DNA from: Calliopum simillimum
Lineage: Eukaryota; Arthropoda; Insecta; Diptera; Lauxaniidae
Direction: 5' to 3'
Assembly (NCBI GenBank): GCA_951812925.1
Contig: OX638370.1
Span: 39,311,948 to 39,375,947 of the forward strand
DNA length: 64,000 nt
The number at the start of each line of letters is the position of its first letter. Position 1 is the first letter of the stretch. The notes below the pieces were generated by a model. That model searched no databases. It was not told the DNA's origin and saw only the letters and a list, made by a program, of their open reading frames with translations. A program made the position numbers and the translations under genes. Positions 34,440 to 44,880 of the stretch are shown piece by piece.

Positions 34440-36822
34440 AAATGGGCAGTCTCCACTTTTAACCCATTTAAATCTCCTGGGGCGGATAGTATTCAACCTT
34501 GCCTATTGCAGAAAGGTATAGATATACTGGCACCTACTCTAACTAATATCTTTAGGCTAAGCCTAGAACTAGGAACAGTACCTGAAGATTGGACTAGAGC
34601 CCGAGTTGCTTTTATTCCTAAAGCAGGCAAAAAGGCGGACCACACGCCCAAAGCCTATCGGCCTATAAGTCTAACCTCATTTCTTCTAAAAACAATGGAG
34701 AAAATTTTAGATCAGTATCTTAGAAGTGTGTACCTTGAGGCTGCACCTCTACACCCTGAACAATATGCCTACCAATCGGGTAAATCGACTGAAACCGCCA
34801 TACATAGCCTCACGACTAAAATTGAGAAGGCTTTAGGGGACAAGGAAGTAGCACTCTGTTCATCTATTGACATACAGGGAGCTTTTGACAACACGACTTT
34901 TAAGTCAATTGAGGAATCACTGATCAGGAAGGGAATACCCAAAATGATCATTGATTGGGTCCTCAACATGCTTAAAAATAGGACAATCATCTATGAAGCG
35001 GGCACAGAAAGGTTAACTGTAAGGACAACTAAAGGTTGCCCCCAGGGAGGTGTACTGTCACCGCTCTTATGGATTCTAGTCATCGACGAACTACTAGAAA
35101 TTCTCGATGATCACAAATTCGAGGTCCAGGGCTTTGCTGACGATCTGATTATTATGGTTAGAGGCAAGTTTGACTCTACCGTAACTGAACGAATGCAACT
35201 AGCTCTCAACTTAGCTCTAGGCTGGTGTCGAGAGAAAGGACTCGAGATTAACTCTAGTAAAACCACACTGGTGCCCTTTACCCGGAAGAGGAAGCTAAAC
35301 CTGAAAGCTTTAAATCTGGGGGGAAAGGTACTAACGGTTTCCGAGGAGATGAAATATCTAGGAGTAATTCTAGATAAGAGTCTAACTTGGAATAGTCATC
35401 TATCATACATCACAAATAAAGCCTTAAGAATAACATATGCTTGTCAAAGGCTATATGGTAAAACATGGGGACTACGGCCAAAAATGATGGCATGGTCCTA
35501 TAAAACTATCACCGTACCAATGATCACTTATGCTGCATTAGCATGGTGGCCAAAAGTTGACCAAGTAGGGGCTCAGAATGAACTAAACAGGATCTTCAGA
35601 ATAGCCTGCTTGGGTATTACAGGGGCACTAAAGACGTGCCCGACAGTAGCTCTAGGCATGCTCACGGGTCTCACCCCTCTTCACCTTATGGTTAAGAAAG
35701 AAGCAGCCTGTGCGGCCCTCAGACTACCTCATTTACAACAACTTAAAGAAGGCAATCTAACAGGGCATGTCAAGATCCTGGATATATTCTGGGACACGCC
35801 ATGCCGTTCGGTCTCCGATAAGATAAGTAAAAAATTTGTTTTCTCTAGAACATTCAAAGTGGTAATCAATGACCGCGCTGAATGGAAGAGGAAGGACATA
35901 AATGTAAAACAGGGCTCACAGGTATGGTTCACTGACGGGTCCAAAATGGAAGATGGCAGCGCGGGAGCTGGAGTTGTGGGACCAAGATTCCAGAAAGCAG
36001 TTGCAATGGGAAAAACAGCTTCTATTTTTCAGGCGGAGGTCCACGCTTTAGAGTTATGTGCTAGAGAATGTCTAAGAAGGGGCACTTCCGGCACCGACAT
36101 ATACATTTACTCGGACAGCCAAGCAACTCTAAAATCACTAATGGCTTTTTCAATGCACTCCAAGCTTGTCTGGGAGTGTTTTGAACTTCTTCAAGCCCTA
36201 GCCAGGAGGAATGAAGTTACTCTAGTTTGGATACCAGGTCACGAGGGGCATGAAGGCAACGAAAGGGCAGATTGCTTGGCCAAGAGGGGCGCACTCAATA
36301 CTTTCATAGGCCCAGAACCCTTCTGCGGGGTAAACAACAGTTTTAAAAATAACTTAATACGCGAATGGGAAAAGGAAAGCCTCTCCGATCACTGGAGAGC
36401 CAAAGAAGGTATGCGACAGGCGAAGAGGCTGATCGATCCAAAACAAGTTAAGGCTGAAGCTGTTCTAAATCTCAGCAGAAAAGATATAAAAACGTACAGT
36501 GAAATAATGACAGGTCACTGTAAACTTAATTATCACCTAAAAAAGATGGGTTTGGTAGACGATGACTCCTGTAGACTCTGCTTAGAGGACTTGGAAACAG
36601 CAGAGCATGTGCTATGTGCATGCCCTGCTGCGTTTAGACGCAGAATTAAGTATCTAGGAGCTGAGATTTTAGATCCAGGTGACATAGGTAAAATTAATCC
36701 CATAGCAGTAACAAGATTTATAGATAGTCTGGAACTGTTTTGATTAGGGAAAGAGGCTGTACAAAAGATCTTTCAGGTCGCAGTACAATCTAGAGCCTTT
36801 AAAATAATAATAAATAATAAAA
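34440..36822 (+). mobile_element. 5'-truncated non-LTR retrotransposon, I/LOA-like
   Basis: Inserted in unit B: flanking sequence matches unit A near 29920-29940 on both sides. The 5' end is cut inside pol, so the endonuclease and ORF1 are absent. The 3' end is a short A/T-rich tail (AATAATAAATAATAAAATAG), not a pure poly-A. The pol frame is open throughout, in contrast to the two LINE remnants at 8.7-13.1 kb, so this insertion is comparatively young. Confidence 0.88.
34443..36743 (+). CDS. LINE pol fragment: reverse transcriptase, RNase H and Cys/His tail
   Basis: Open frame of at least 745 codons; in-frame sequence upstream of 34506 (FNPFKSPGADSIQPCLL) shows that it enters from the lost 5' part, so no native start is present. 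Numbering from 34506: RT with YRPISLTSFLLKTMEKILD (about 46-65); SIDIQGAFDN with the first catalytic Asp (about 118-127); CPQGGVLSPLLW (about 178-189); FADDLIIMV (about 210-218); thumb to about 350. RNase H at about 475-605: WFTDGSK, FQAEVHALELC, YSDSQATLKSL, WIPGHEGHEGNERADCLAKR, all four acidic positions present. The C-terminal CRLCLEDLETAEHVLCACPA is a Cys/His motif. No frameshift. It cannot move alone without an endonuclease. Confidence 0.93.
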   Translation, partial: WAVSTFNPFKSPGADSIQPCLLQKGIDILAPTLTNIFRLSLELGTVPEDWTRARVAFIPKAGKKADHTPKAYRPISLTSFLLKTMEKILDQYLRSVYLEAAPLHPEQYAYQSGKSTETAIHSLTTKIEKALGDKEVALCSSIDIQGAFDNTTFKSIEESLIRKGIPKMIIDWVLNMLKNRTIIYEAGTERLTVRTTKGCPQGGVLSPLLWILVIDELLEILDDHKFEVQGFADDLIIMVRGKFDSTVTERMQLALNLALGWCREKGLEINSSKTTLVPFTRKRKLNLKALNLGGKVLTVSEEMKYLGVILDKSLTWNSHLSYITNKALRITYACQRLYGKTWGLRPKMMAWSYKTITVPMITYAALAWWPKVDQVGAQNELNRIFRIACLGITGALKTCPTVALGMLTGLTPLHLMVKKEAACAALRLPHLQQLKEGNLTGHVKILDIFWDTPCRSVSDKISKKFVFSRTFKVVINDRAEWKRKDINVKQGSQVWFTDGSKMEDGSAGAGVVGPRFQKAVAMGKTASIFQAEVHALELCARECLRRGTSGTDIYIYSDSQATLKSLMAFSMHSKLVWECFELLQALARRNEVTLVWIPGHEGHEGNERADCLAKRGALNTFIGPEPFCGVNNSFKNNLIREWEKESLSDHWRAKEGMRQAKRLIDPKQVKAEAVLNLSRKDIKTYSEIMTGHCKLNYHLKKMGLVDDDSCRLCLEDLETAEHVLCACPAAFRRRIKYLGAEILDPGDIGKINPIAVTRFIDSLELF

Positions 36823-36843
36823 TAGTAATACTTTTTCATATAA

Positions 36844-38139
36844 GGCGTTTTTCTTTTTTCGTTCAGAGTAGAGTCTGAGTTGTCAAAAAATAATTTGTGT
36901 TCCTGTTTTTGTTCAGAGTGAAATTAGAGCGCGCTCTATGAGCTCAGAATGAAACGACGGAGCATTCAGAGTAAAAGACGGAGCACATCAAAATAGACAT
37001 TTGAAAGTAGAAAAATAAACAAAATAAAATAAAAAAAAACTTGATTTTAGATTGTGCTGGTTATTTTGAAGTGAAATAAAATAAATTTAATAATTTATTT
37101 AAATTTTTTGGCAGTTTGACCGGCTTTCAATGGAAAAATGTTCAATTGTGTCTCATAAACAAATCAGAGCGCTCTGAGTGTGCTCTGTTCAGGTTTTACT
37201 CGACGCACAGTGCTGTCCCTCCATACAACGGAACGGCATTTCCACAGTTTTGGTTCGATTTCAATGAGATTTACCATACTGATACATTTTTTTACGTTGT
37301 TTTCAGAAATGCAATTAATTTTCAAATGCAATGAATAGAAAAAAAGATATTCAAATAAATAAAACTTCGAATGTTAACTGGAAAAAATGTTTGCGCATGC
37401 TTTTAGGCTGTAAAAAACCATATAAAATTTTAATAGTTCAATGTGTTTTTGACATATAAAAGTATGCTGTAAAAAAAAATCATATTTAAAAAAATTCAAA
37501 AGCATTTGAAAAAAATTTTGTGGTGTAAATTTTATAAAATCATTGATTTTTACGTAAATACGGGATATTCAGATAAATATTTAAAGTAAACGGGTTGTGA
37601 ATTTTTCCTATCTTAAAATATGGAATCTGTACTATTTGTACGTTTAAGAACAATGCCCGCAAGTCCCGTCTTTTTTTTTCCTGCTCTAAAGAAAATTAGC
37701 ATTTTCCGGTTTTCAATAATTGAAAAATTTTTTTCATATCTTTTAAAATAACTTTAATTTGGCTTATCAAATTGGCATACAAAAAATATTAAAAATAAAT
37801 GAGTATGTAGGCTTTCGTATGCATTTTATTTTAAAACAATTGCTTTTGAGGTTTAGGAGCAGCAATTATTTTTAAAAAGTTCTGCGATTAGAAAATTTTC
37901 TTAAATGTTTTTTTTTTCGAAAAAAAGTTCGACTTTAAAAAGCTGTAACACTTACAAATCACACTAGTTTTCAAAAATTTTCAGGGGATTTCTTAATTGG
38001 ACTATTTGCTGTAGAATGGCATAAAAAAAATTTTAAATTTGAACAAAATATTTTTACGCAAATGCCTTCTATCGCAGCACTGTGCGACGTGCTCACGCTC
38101 TGTTCAGAGCTCTACTCTGAACAAAAAAAGAAAAACGCC
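36844..38139. mobile_element. Non-autonomous TIR element with TATAA target duplication
   Basis: Ends GGCGTTTTTCTTTTTTCGTT and inverted GGCGTTTTTCTTTTTTTGTT, both continuing to CAGAGTAGAG. Flanked by TATAA at 36839-36843 and 38140-38144. Subterminal 'gagcgcgctc' / 'agagcgctctgag' palindromes occur near 36925 and 37165. The interior is A/T-rich with no transposase. Superfamily not assigned. Confidence 0.8.
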
Positions 38140-38212
38140 TATAAGTGTATTTTTTAAAACTTAAATAGATAGAATAAATTTATAAAAAAGTATTGTTTAA
38201 CAATAGCGCTTT

Positions 38213-39107
38213 TTAAAACTTATGTTTAAGGCCCATGCCAACGTCATAGTTAGTTTGTCCCTTGAATGGACCGCTCATCCATTTTGAAGCACTGCCTGAC
38301 ACATCCAAACTTGTGCTACCATTTTGTGATTTTGCATGAACCAGAACCAACCAATTCAGCTTGCGTTCCATAGCTAGGTATGTGGCTTATGGCTGCATTT
38401 GCACTTGCATTATGACCATTTATATGAGACCAATTATTCCGGCACCATTACGATCAAATTTTAAATCATTGGCCAATCTATTCCGCGATGCAAATGCATT
38501 AGCATCCACATTATGAGTGCCAAAGCTTGGTATGTGGCTTATGGTTGCATTTGCACTATGACCATTTATATGAGACCAATTCAATCCGCCACTATTACGA
38601 TCAAATTTTAAATCATTGGCCAATGTATTCTGCGATGCAAATGCATTAGCATAAACACTATGAGTGCCATGATTGAATAGATTAGCATGTGCACTTTCTG
38701 TAAGAGTATCTCGTATACCGGGTATATGTACTTTGCTGAGTGCTAGACAGTGGCCATCACTGGAGAGAAATAAAGAAAGAAATAATCAAATCTTAAAAAA
38801 ATTTTGTATTTGATTTGATATTTTATTTTGCTTCCAATTCAGAAAATTTATTATTTAGAAACATCAAAAATACCCTTTTTCGAAACTACAAAAAATTATC
38901 GGAATCTTCCTTTTTTCTTTGTTTTAAAGTTTCATGCATTGTTTGTACTTACTTATTATAAGCCAATGTCCCACCAGTGGTTACTGGTCCACCTAATGTA
39001 CTACCAGCTGCAAAAGCACTACCAATCACATTATGATCGGGGGTACCAAAACCTTGAGATATTTGAAATTTTGCATTCGTGCCCGATAGTTGACCATTCA
39101 AACTCAT
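38213..39107 (-). pseudogene. Attacin pseudogene 2 (unit B), truncated by frameshift
   Basis: Minus strand. Exon 1 is 39107-38953 and intact (MSLNGQLSGTNAKFQISQGF start; no signal peptide); donor GTAAGT and acceptor CTCCAG are normal; exon 2 begins at 38759. Exon 2 contains an in-frame internal duplication of about 49 codons: the block from ISHIPS through NAFAS and NDLKFDRN recurs (about 38529-38675 and 38377-38528). A 1-nt deletion in the second block then gives a stop at 38420, leaving a potential 164-residue product, and further rearrangement near 38330 destroys the C-terminal G domain. The position of the TATA box reads 'catttaaac'. Probably dead, although a truncated attacin-like product cannot be excluded. 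Confidence 0.88.
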
Positions 39108-39370
39108 GGTTTGTTTCTTTTTTATCGGATTATAATTTTTAAGAAAATACAAAAACACTTCCGTTCGACTCACTTGAGTGCCGATAACTTTATGATGCCG
39201 CTAAAAATGTCGCAGAATGTTTAAATGCTGTGACCACAGTCCGTCAGCAGCGACAGAGGCGTGAGAAGCGATGCTGTCGTTTAATTTGATCGGGCTGTTC
39301 CCTAGTTAAATATAAAATGTACTTTTCTTTGCAGCTTTGATTGTGTGAAAAAATCCCCGAACACATAACT
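39108..39370 (-). promoter_or_regulatory. Promoter of attacin pseudogene 2, TATA box lost
   Basis: GGGAACAGCCC at 39292-39302 and GGGGATTTTT at 39349-39358 are kept, matching unit A. At 39218-39226 the TATAAAAA seen in copies 1 and 3 is replaced by a CATTTAAAC-like sequence. Confidence 0.55.
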
Positions 39371-39794
39371 TGCAAATTAAAAATATGCAGAAATAATAAT
39401 CAACAACGCATTTTTTTATGTTTATCATATTTATACAAGTTCGTTAGACTGGTCCAAAATAAATATGAAAAAAAACATAGTACTTTTCTTGTTTCGCAAA
39501 GAAAGAGACGTATAGAGAACTGCATATAAAGAGTGTCGAATATTTCACGCAAGATTTGAATTTGCCGCCATTTGTGTGTTAAAGTGTTGCCAACCAAAAA
39601 CAGTTAGATAGCTGATGGCTTAAAGTTAGTACACAGTAAACAATTTGGGTGTAAACTCAAACCAAATTGGAATGAATACAAATCCACACCAAACTTGGTA
39701 TAAGACCTATGCCACAAATTGGTATACAAACCGTTTATGCTTGATTGTATAAAATTTATACAAATAAAAAATTATAACAATTTCAATAAAAAGA

Positions 39795-39905
39795 AACAAC
39801 CACAGGAGGATTCGAACCTACGACCGTCCGTGTGATAGATAGAAATATTTTATTGTCACTTACAATTACAAACTCGTTAGACCGCAACACCGTTGCCCGA
39901 TACAA
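39795..39905 (-). other. tRNA-like segment in the CACAG element
   Basis: On the minus strand the sequence includes 'gttgcggtctaacgag' and then, about 60 bases later, 'ggtcgtaggttcgaatcctc', an exact B-box core. The T-stem pairs at four of five positions. The overall length between the boxes is too great for a normal tRNA, so a tRNA-derived or intron-bearing pseudo-tRNA is more likely. Confidence 0.35.
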
Positions 39906-40056
39906 TGAAGAACAGAATTTGATATTAGAACTATACAATTTTGGTACGAAATTTGTAGAATGTAAACGTTTTTGGTTTAGAATAACTTTATAAAAAAAAA
40001 TTTTATAAATTATATCACAAAATTCGATTACATAAGTTAAAATAAAACAAATAGTA

Positions 40057-41351
40057 GGGAAATGTTGTCAGAGTTGGGCCACTATTTAACTTTCCTCTGT
40101 ATCTTTTTTATATATTTGAATATTACCAAATCATTTGTTTTATTTAAAAGTTTGGACCCTTATCTGTAACATACCTTTAGGACAACTTGCTGCGGTTTCG
40201 GGAAAAAAAAGTTATTGACGAAACTAAAAAACAAAAAAGTAGTCAGGGTTCGGCCATTGCAGTCAGGGTTGGGCCACCACCAAATATCAATGAAATAAAT
40301 ACTAAAATAGTGTGTAATGAATATATATGAAACTTTTTATTGTCTTTCATTCAATTTCACAAAATTTCGATTAGAAATCCCCATAATATCATTAATCTGA
40401 ATCACCATTTGGGCATGCATAGTAACTTTTTTGAGATTGACGCACTTCAAGTGCACGTCTCGCTTGCGTTTAATGCATGCGATTGAATTGTTTCGATTCA
40501 GTTTCAGGGGCATCGGCTTCAAGCATACAATGCAGAAGTCTTACTCCACATCTTCATCGGAAGATGATTTTTTGTGTGCTTTTTTCGGTGGGCGACCTCG
40601 TTTGGCAGGTGTTGTTTTTGCGTTCGATTTCTTCGCTTCCGGTTTCGGAAATTTTTTAGGCGTTTTCGAAAAATCGCGCGTCTGCTGCTTTTAACATAAC
40701 TCTTCGCGGTTCTCTGCGGAGGTTAGAGATTAAGACCGTGCTTTTTATCGGGCGTCGCCCCCAATTCGATTTCACAGTTGGCGCGCCCACTTGCAGAGGG
40801 GTGGAACGGGTGGACTCATGTTCTGTGTTCCGAAAAACCGATTGAGTACTGTTATTTTACTGATTCGAAATAAAAATTGATGTGGCCCAACCCTGACTAC
40901 ACGAGTGGCCCAACCCTGACGACAAGCGTATTTTTCGATCGCTCAATACTACATGCGAACAGGTTAGGGAATCGAACTTTCCCTTTGGGTACTTGTTAAT
41001 GGTTCACCCTTTGTTTGTATGTATTGTATTCTCCTTTAACTCCTAGGAGGAGCATAGGGCCACCCTTTAATGAATATATATACTTTCTTTTGCGGTGGCA
41101 TTGTTCTTTTCCAAGTTTTGAGTCGTTTTGAGTCGTTTTTTACTGCTATTAAAAAATTTTTTGAACTATCGAAAACAACACGAAGGCACAAACGTTTTTA
41201 CTGACAATCCCGGTGACAAGCAATGCTTAAAAAAATTTTCTGGCAACGAGAACAATAATTCGACGCTATAACACAGATGGTAGCACGTGTCATACACGAG
41301 AAATAACAGTGGCCCAACCCTGACAGCGGCCCATCCCTGACGACATTCCCC
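40057..41351. mobile_element. pogo-like element with iterated GTCAGGGTTGGGCCAC motifs
   Basis: Ends GGGAAATGTTGTCAG and inverted GGGGAATGTCGTCAG, flanked by TA (40055-40056; 41352-41353). The motif GTCAGGGTTGGGCCAC or its inverse recurs near 40075, 40245, 40262, 40880, 40908, 41312 and 41330. The interior retains the end of a transposase reading frame on the minus strand. Confidence 0.7.
40340..40680 (-). pseudogene. Transposase C-terminal tail, pogo/Tigger-like
   Basis: Minus-strand frame from about 40675: a Lys/Pro-rich stretch (TPKKFPKPEAKK), an AT-hook-like KRGRPPKKAHKK, an acidic SSSDEDVE then a stop. In the same frame it continues CIVCLKPM ... SIACIKRKRDVHLKCVN. The C-x2-C ... C ... 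H-x3-C order resembles the zinc-binding tail of insect pogo-type transposases, with loss of some cysteines. Too short and broken to be functional; the assignment is by pattern. Confidence 0.45.
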
Positions 41352-41394
41352 TATAAATAAGTTTATACTTTATCCTAAAACTTTTTGCTGTGTA

Positions 41395-42395
41395 GAAATG
41401 GTGCTCTATCATTTCACAAATATTCCGACCATCTTTTGTACGAAATTTTCGAACTGTAGCAGTCAAACTTTAATGGTTTTTTAAATGTTGTTTAACAATG
41501 AAAATACGTTGTTCTTTCGTATAATGGTACTAACCCTAAACTGTCAGCCTCAAACTGTTTTCTTTTTTTTGGTTGTCAACTGGTTACCTCACAAATGGCA
41601 GCAAACTCAAATGTTTCGTGAATTATGGGAAACCATTATACATATGTTCTTGATCACCTTCAGTGTCTCCTGATTCAATATAGCTATACCGTCTGTATAT
41701 TATAGGTATTTCCACGAGATCATGCCCTTCGCAACTCAAAAATAGAATCAATATTTTTATTAAATTTTAATGCTTAAAATATAAAAAACACATGTTTCTG
41801 CTACATCAAAGAAAGAAAAAATTAAATTTTATTTTAATTCATTAAAAAAAAAATCTCTTTGAATCTATTGGATTTTGCAGTTTTCTCCCCACGATAAACA
41901 GTCGCTTTTTGAGACTTGAGTAAAACTGGTATATGCCTATTTGACAACAAAAACCATATAAGCTGAAAGTTTCGACTATCGTCTACGTCGAGCAGCAAAT
42001 TTGTACTTCTAGCCTTTTAAATAAAATTTTGTGCATTTTTTTGAAAAATAACTAATCCCTGTCACGCCCGTTACCTTTTTACATCAAAAGTTTAAAATAC
42101 TGAGAAAATATTTAGTATAATTAATTAAAAAAAAATCAAAAGAGAGTTACAATGATAGTGAATTTAATAATTTCGTGATACCAAATGAACCCTAATAAAT
42201 CATTATTGTGCTTTTTCTTCATTTTTAAACGATATCGCTCCCGTTACCTTGTTATTATTTTGCCTTCCAACCCTTACCATATTACTTATTTGGTTTTTAC
42301 TTATTTTTTTTCTTTTTTTTGGTTAAACAACTATGGATTTTCCAAACAAGAACAACTTTCTACATTATTATATACTGTTCTTATGGTTTTTTTGG
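41395..42395. other. End of unit B, then spacer, no gene
   Basis: 41395-41810 matches 31350-31760 in unit A. 41810-42395 shows no gene or recognised repeat. Confidence 0.45.
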
Positions 42396-42670
42396 GTTTT
42401 TGATCCCCTTTCAAAAGAAATTGGGCTATAATGGGCAAATGTGTTCTACAAAAATATATACGGAAATTTTCATAAGGGGTCACCAAAGGCAAGAGTAAAG
42501 TGTAAAAATGTGATAAAATGAAAGAAATGTGTGTTTACTACATTATTCCGAAGTTTTAAGTATTTCTCGTCTTTGGTGACCCCTAATGAAATTTTTTGTA
42601 GAATATTTTTTGGAACATTTTAACTCATTATTACCATTTTTTAGAAGGGGGTCAAAGAGACCCATAAGGT
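42395..42670. repeat. Inverted-repeat element with GGGGTCANNNNGACCC core
   Basis: 'gttctacaaaaatatatacg' and 'ttcataaggggtcaccaaag' on the left pair with 'ctttggtgacccctaatgaa' and 'ttgtagaatatttttt' on the right, around a centre near 42530. The outer right part reads 'gaagggggtcaaagagaccc'. The same elements are found in the palindromes at 52244-53275 and 54956-56641. Confidence 0.65.
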
Positions 42671-43414
42671 TATAATAGGTTAAGATGTTTCAGAAAATTG
42701 TTCCTTGCGTAATTTCATGATGACCTTGGAACAACATGTTTTAACGAAAATGAAGAATTGGAGTTTTACAGTGGGGTGAAATTTCGAAAATATGTACTTT
42801 TTTGCTGGTATTTTAGCTAAAAAACGTTATGAAATTGATCTAAGGTTTCAACTTTTATCTATCTTAATTCACGACGAAAATTTTGATATATCGTACGACT
42901 CATTCCCAGCATTCTCAGGTCGTTATAAAATAAACACATTTTTGCATAAATCGACTTTAAGTGATCTTCAAATGACCTTAAAAAAAATTTAAAAGATCTC
43001 AGTTCACTTCTTGAATTTTTTCATTTTATTTTTAGTACTGTTAAACATAATAGATATAATTATACACATTGTTTTAATTTTTTACGATGTCGCACCCGTT
43101 ACTTCTTTAAAGCTTATTTTTTCAACTTAAGTATCTCTTATTGCAGAAAACTAAGAAAATTCTTGTACAAAATATTACAATGAATCAAATTGAAAGTTTT
43201 ATTTTGACCGTTTCATACCAAATAGCATATTTGTAACGTCACACCCGTCACCATCTATTTTGTACAAAAAAGATCGGGATAGTTGACACCTTCTTGGCGT
43301 ATTTATCCAAATTCTATTTTTAATTTAAAAAATTGTCCTTAAAGTGTCGCACCTGTTACTATAGAAATGCCCTTATGAAAATAACGAAAAAAGATAGATA
43401 GTTCGTTGAATTTT

Positions 43415-44117
43415 CACGGAGAAAAAAAATAGTACTCGCTACTTTTTTTCTTATAAATTTCACCAGAATTTCAAGTCAGAATAGTGACAACTTTACACCG
43501 AAATAAATTTCACCTTACTTTTTTAGTCAATTCAGAATGTATGTTTGATAGTAATTTTTTGGAAAAAATTGGAGTGATATTTACCTTACTGTAAAGTTTA
43601 AGCAACAAAAAAAAAATTAGCTGACCGGCACCGGGGTACGAACTCTGGCCCTTCCGTATGATAGTCAGATCCATATCCTCTGCGCTGCTTACGCATGTGA
43701 TGTAGAAGCAAAAAAAATTGTATACAATAAAGAAAATGTCTGTCCAAAAATAGAAATTTTTACTAAAATGATTTTATATTTTTATTATATTGACCTTACT
43801 CGAGTAAGGTGACAATTATGACTCTCATTTTTGTGCGTGAAAAAAATAAAGTTATTTTGACTAGAATTATAAATTCAAAATGGTCATACATTTTTTTTTT
43901 TCTGAAAGTATAAATTACTTTACATAAAGTCAAATGTAGGAAATTTTTAGTAAATATTCCTTCAATATTTAACTACATTTTATTTGTAAATATGACGTTA
44001 GGGATCCATCAAATAGTCCTTACGTAAGGTAAATTATACTTGAAATATAGTGTTGATTACTTTAATTTTTCGACTAGCCGAGTGGAGTAAAAATTATGAT
44101 GCGTATTTTTCTCCGTG
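43415..44117. mobile_element. CACGGAGAAAAA-ended TIR element with tRNA-like segment
   Basis: Ends CACGGAGAAAAA and, inverted, CACGGAGAAAAATACGC. Flanked by TTT on both sides; the paralogous right copy near 59188 is an empty site ('cgttgaaattttgcac'). Internal 'ctcgagtaaggt' / 'accttact' repeats. 703 bp. A tRNA-like segment lies at about 43620-43700 (minus). No transposase. Confidence 0.78.
43622..43702 (-). other. tRNA-like segment in the CACGGAG element
   Basis: Minus strand: 'gtaagcagcgcagaggatat' ... 'catacggaagggccagagtt' 'cgtaccccgg'. The B-box-like GAGTTCGTACC is recognisable, with a G/C-rich 3' arm. Spacing to the 5' part is tRNA-sized, but a full cloverleaf with a clear anticodon could not be drawn. 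Confidence 0.35.
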
Positions 44118-44459
44118 TTTGCACTCTCAATTCGTATTAGTAGGCTTGGTACCTGCCACACAGGGAATCTTCATAATGTACTTAATTCTGAAAGAGTTAT
44201 TTGAGATTTTAGAGAATTCAACCAAATTTTACACAGATAGATACAAGACAGGGTGATCAAATTTGCCTAAAAAACGACGAAAATATATGGTGATAGGCTT
44301 TTTGAAATATCAATGCGAAATAAAGTGTAAAAAAAAATACAAATTCTTTTTCTGGTGAATACTCTATTGAATTTGGATGAAAGCGAATAATTGCGATTAG
44401 AATAACAATATTTTAAGAACACAAACAGAACAATAAAGTAACTAGTAAAACTTTGTTGC

Positions 44460-44880
44460 TTATATATGTAGAAGGTGCAACTCTCTCTTGTCCGAATTCC
44501 TTCAGCTTGAACTTGCTGTCCTTAGTAACTGTAAGAAATTTGGTTACATTACATCAATAGCGCTTTCTTTACAGCATAAGTGTATTGGAGGTACCACGCC
44601 CTCTCGTCCGAATCAACAAAGTTTCCGATCAGAGCTTTCATTTACTATCTGAGTGAAATGTTGTTGGATTATATCAAATAACGCTTTCAGTACAGCATTT
44701 TCAAGATTTTTCTTGTATGGGAGGTGTCAAGCGCGTCCGTATTAACCGAGACTAAACTTAGAGCGTACCCCGAGTATTTCTAGAATTCATGTGTATTTTG
44801 GTTGCATTGTCGTAAATAATACGCATTAAAATGCGTTTCAAATGTGCTATTTTTATATAGGCGGTATGGGGGACAAGAAG
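44460..44880 (-). repeat. Old DINE-like tandem units
   Basis: Diverged copies of the roughly 142-bp DINE-like core unit ('ggaggtaccacgccctctcg', 'aacgctttcagtacagcatt'), without recognisable ends. Duplicated at 60770-61157 as part of the segmental duplication. A further fragment lies at 45540-45700 / 63600-63720 ('aaataccctacactggagta'). Confidence 0.6.

Larger units (their letters stand above)
39632..41392. mobile_element. CACAGYAAA-ended TIR element carrying a tRNA-like segment and a pogo-like insertion
   Basis: Left end CACAGTAAACAATTTGGG; the right end inverted is CACAGCAAAAAGTTTTAGG. TA flanks both sides and the unit A counterpart near 31322 retains one 'ttagta'. A minus-strand B-box-like GGTTCGAATCC lies near 39804. 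The pogo-like element at 40057-41351 is nested inside, leaving about 460 bp of the host element. Confidence 0.65.
33588..41810. repeat. Attacin-containing tandem duplication, unit B
   Basis: Direct paralogue of unit A, expanded by insertions: LINE 34440-36822, MITE 36844-38139 and the CACAG element 39632-41392 with a pogo-like element inside. With these removed the order matches A: 3' flank, attacin, promoter, upstream block. Confidence 0.85.

Noticed and set aside
39108..39173. N-terminal extension of attacin 2 from an upstream in-frame ATG at 39173
   Set aside because: Not shared with copies 1 or 3 and not signal-peptide-like; the conserved MSL start is preferred.
26923..41392. Assigning the CCCAR, CACAG and CACGG elements to CACTA/EnSpm
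   Set aside because: The CMCWR-like starts and 2-3-bp duplications are suggestive, but CACGG does not fit and there is no transposase, so superfamily is left open.
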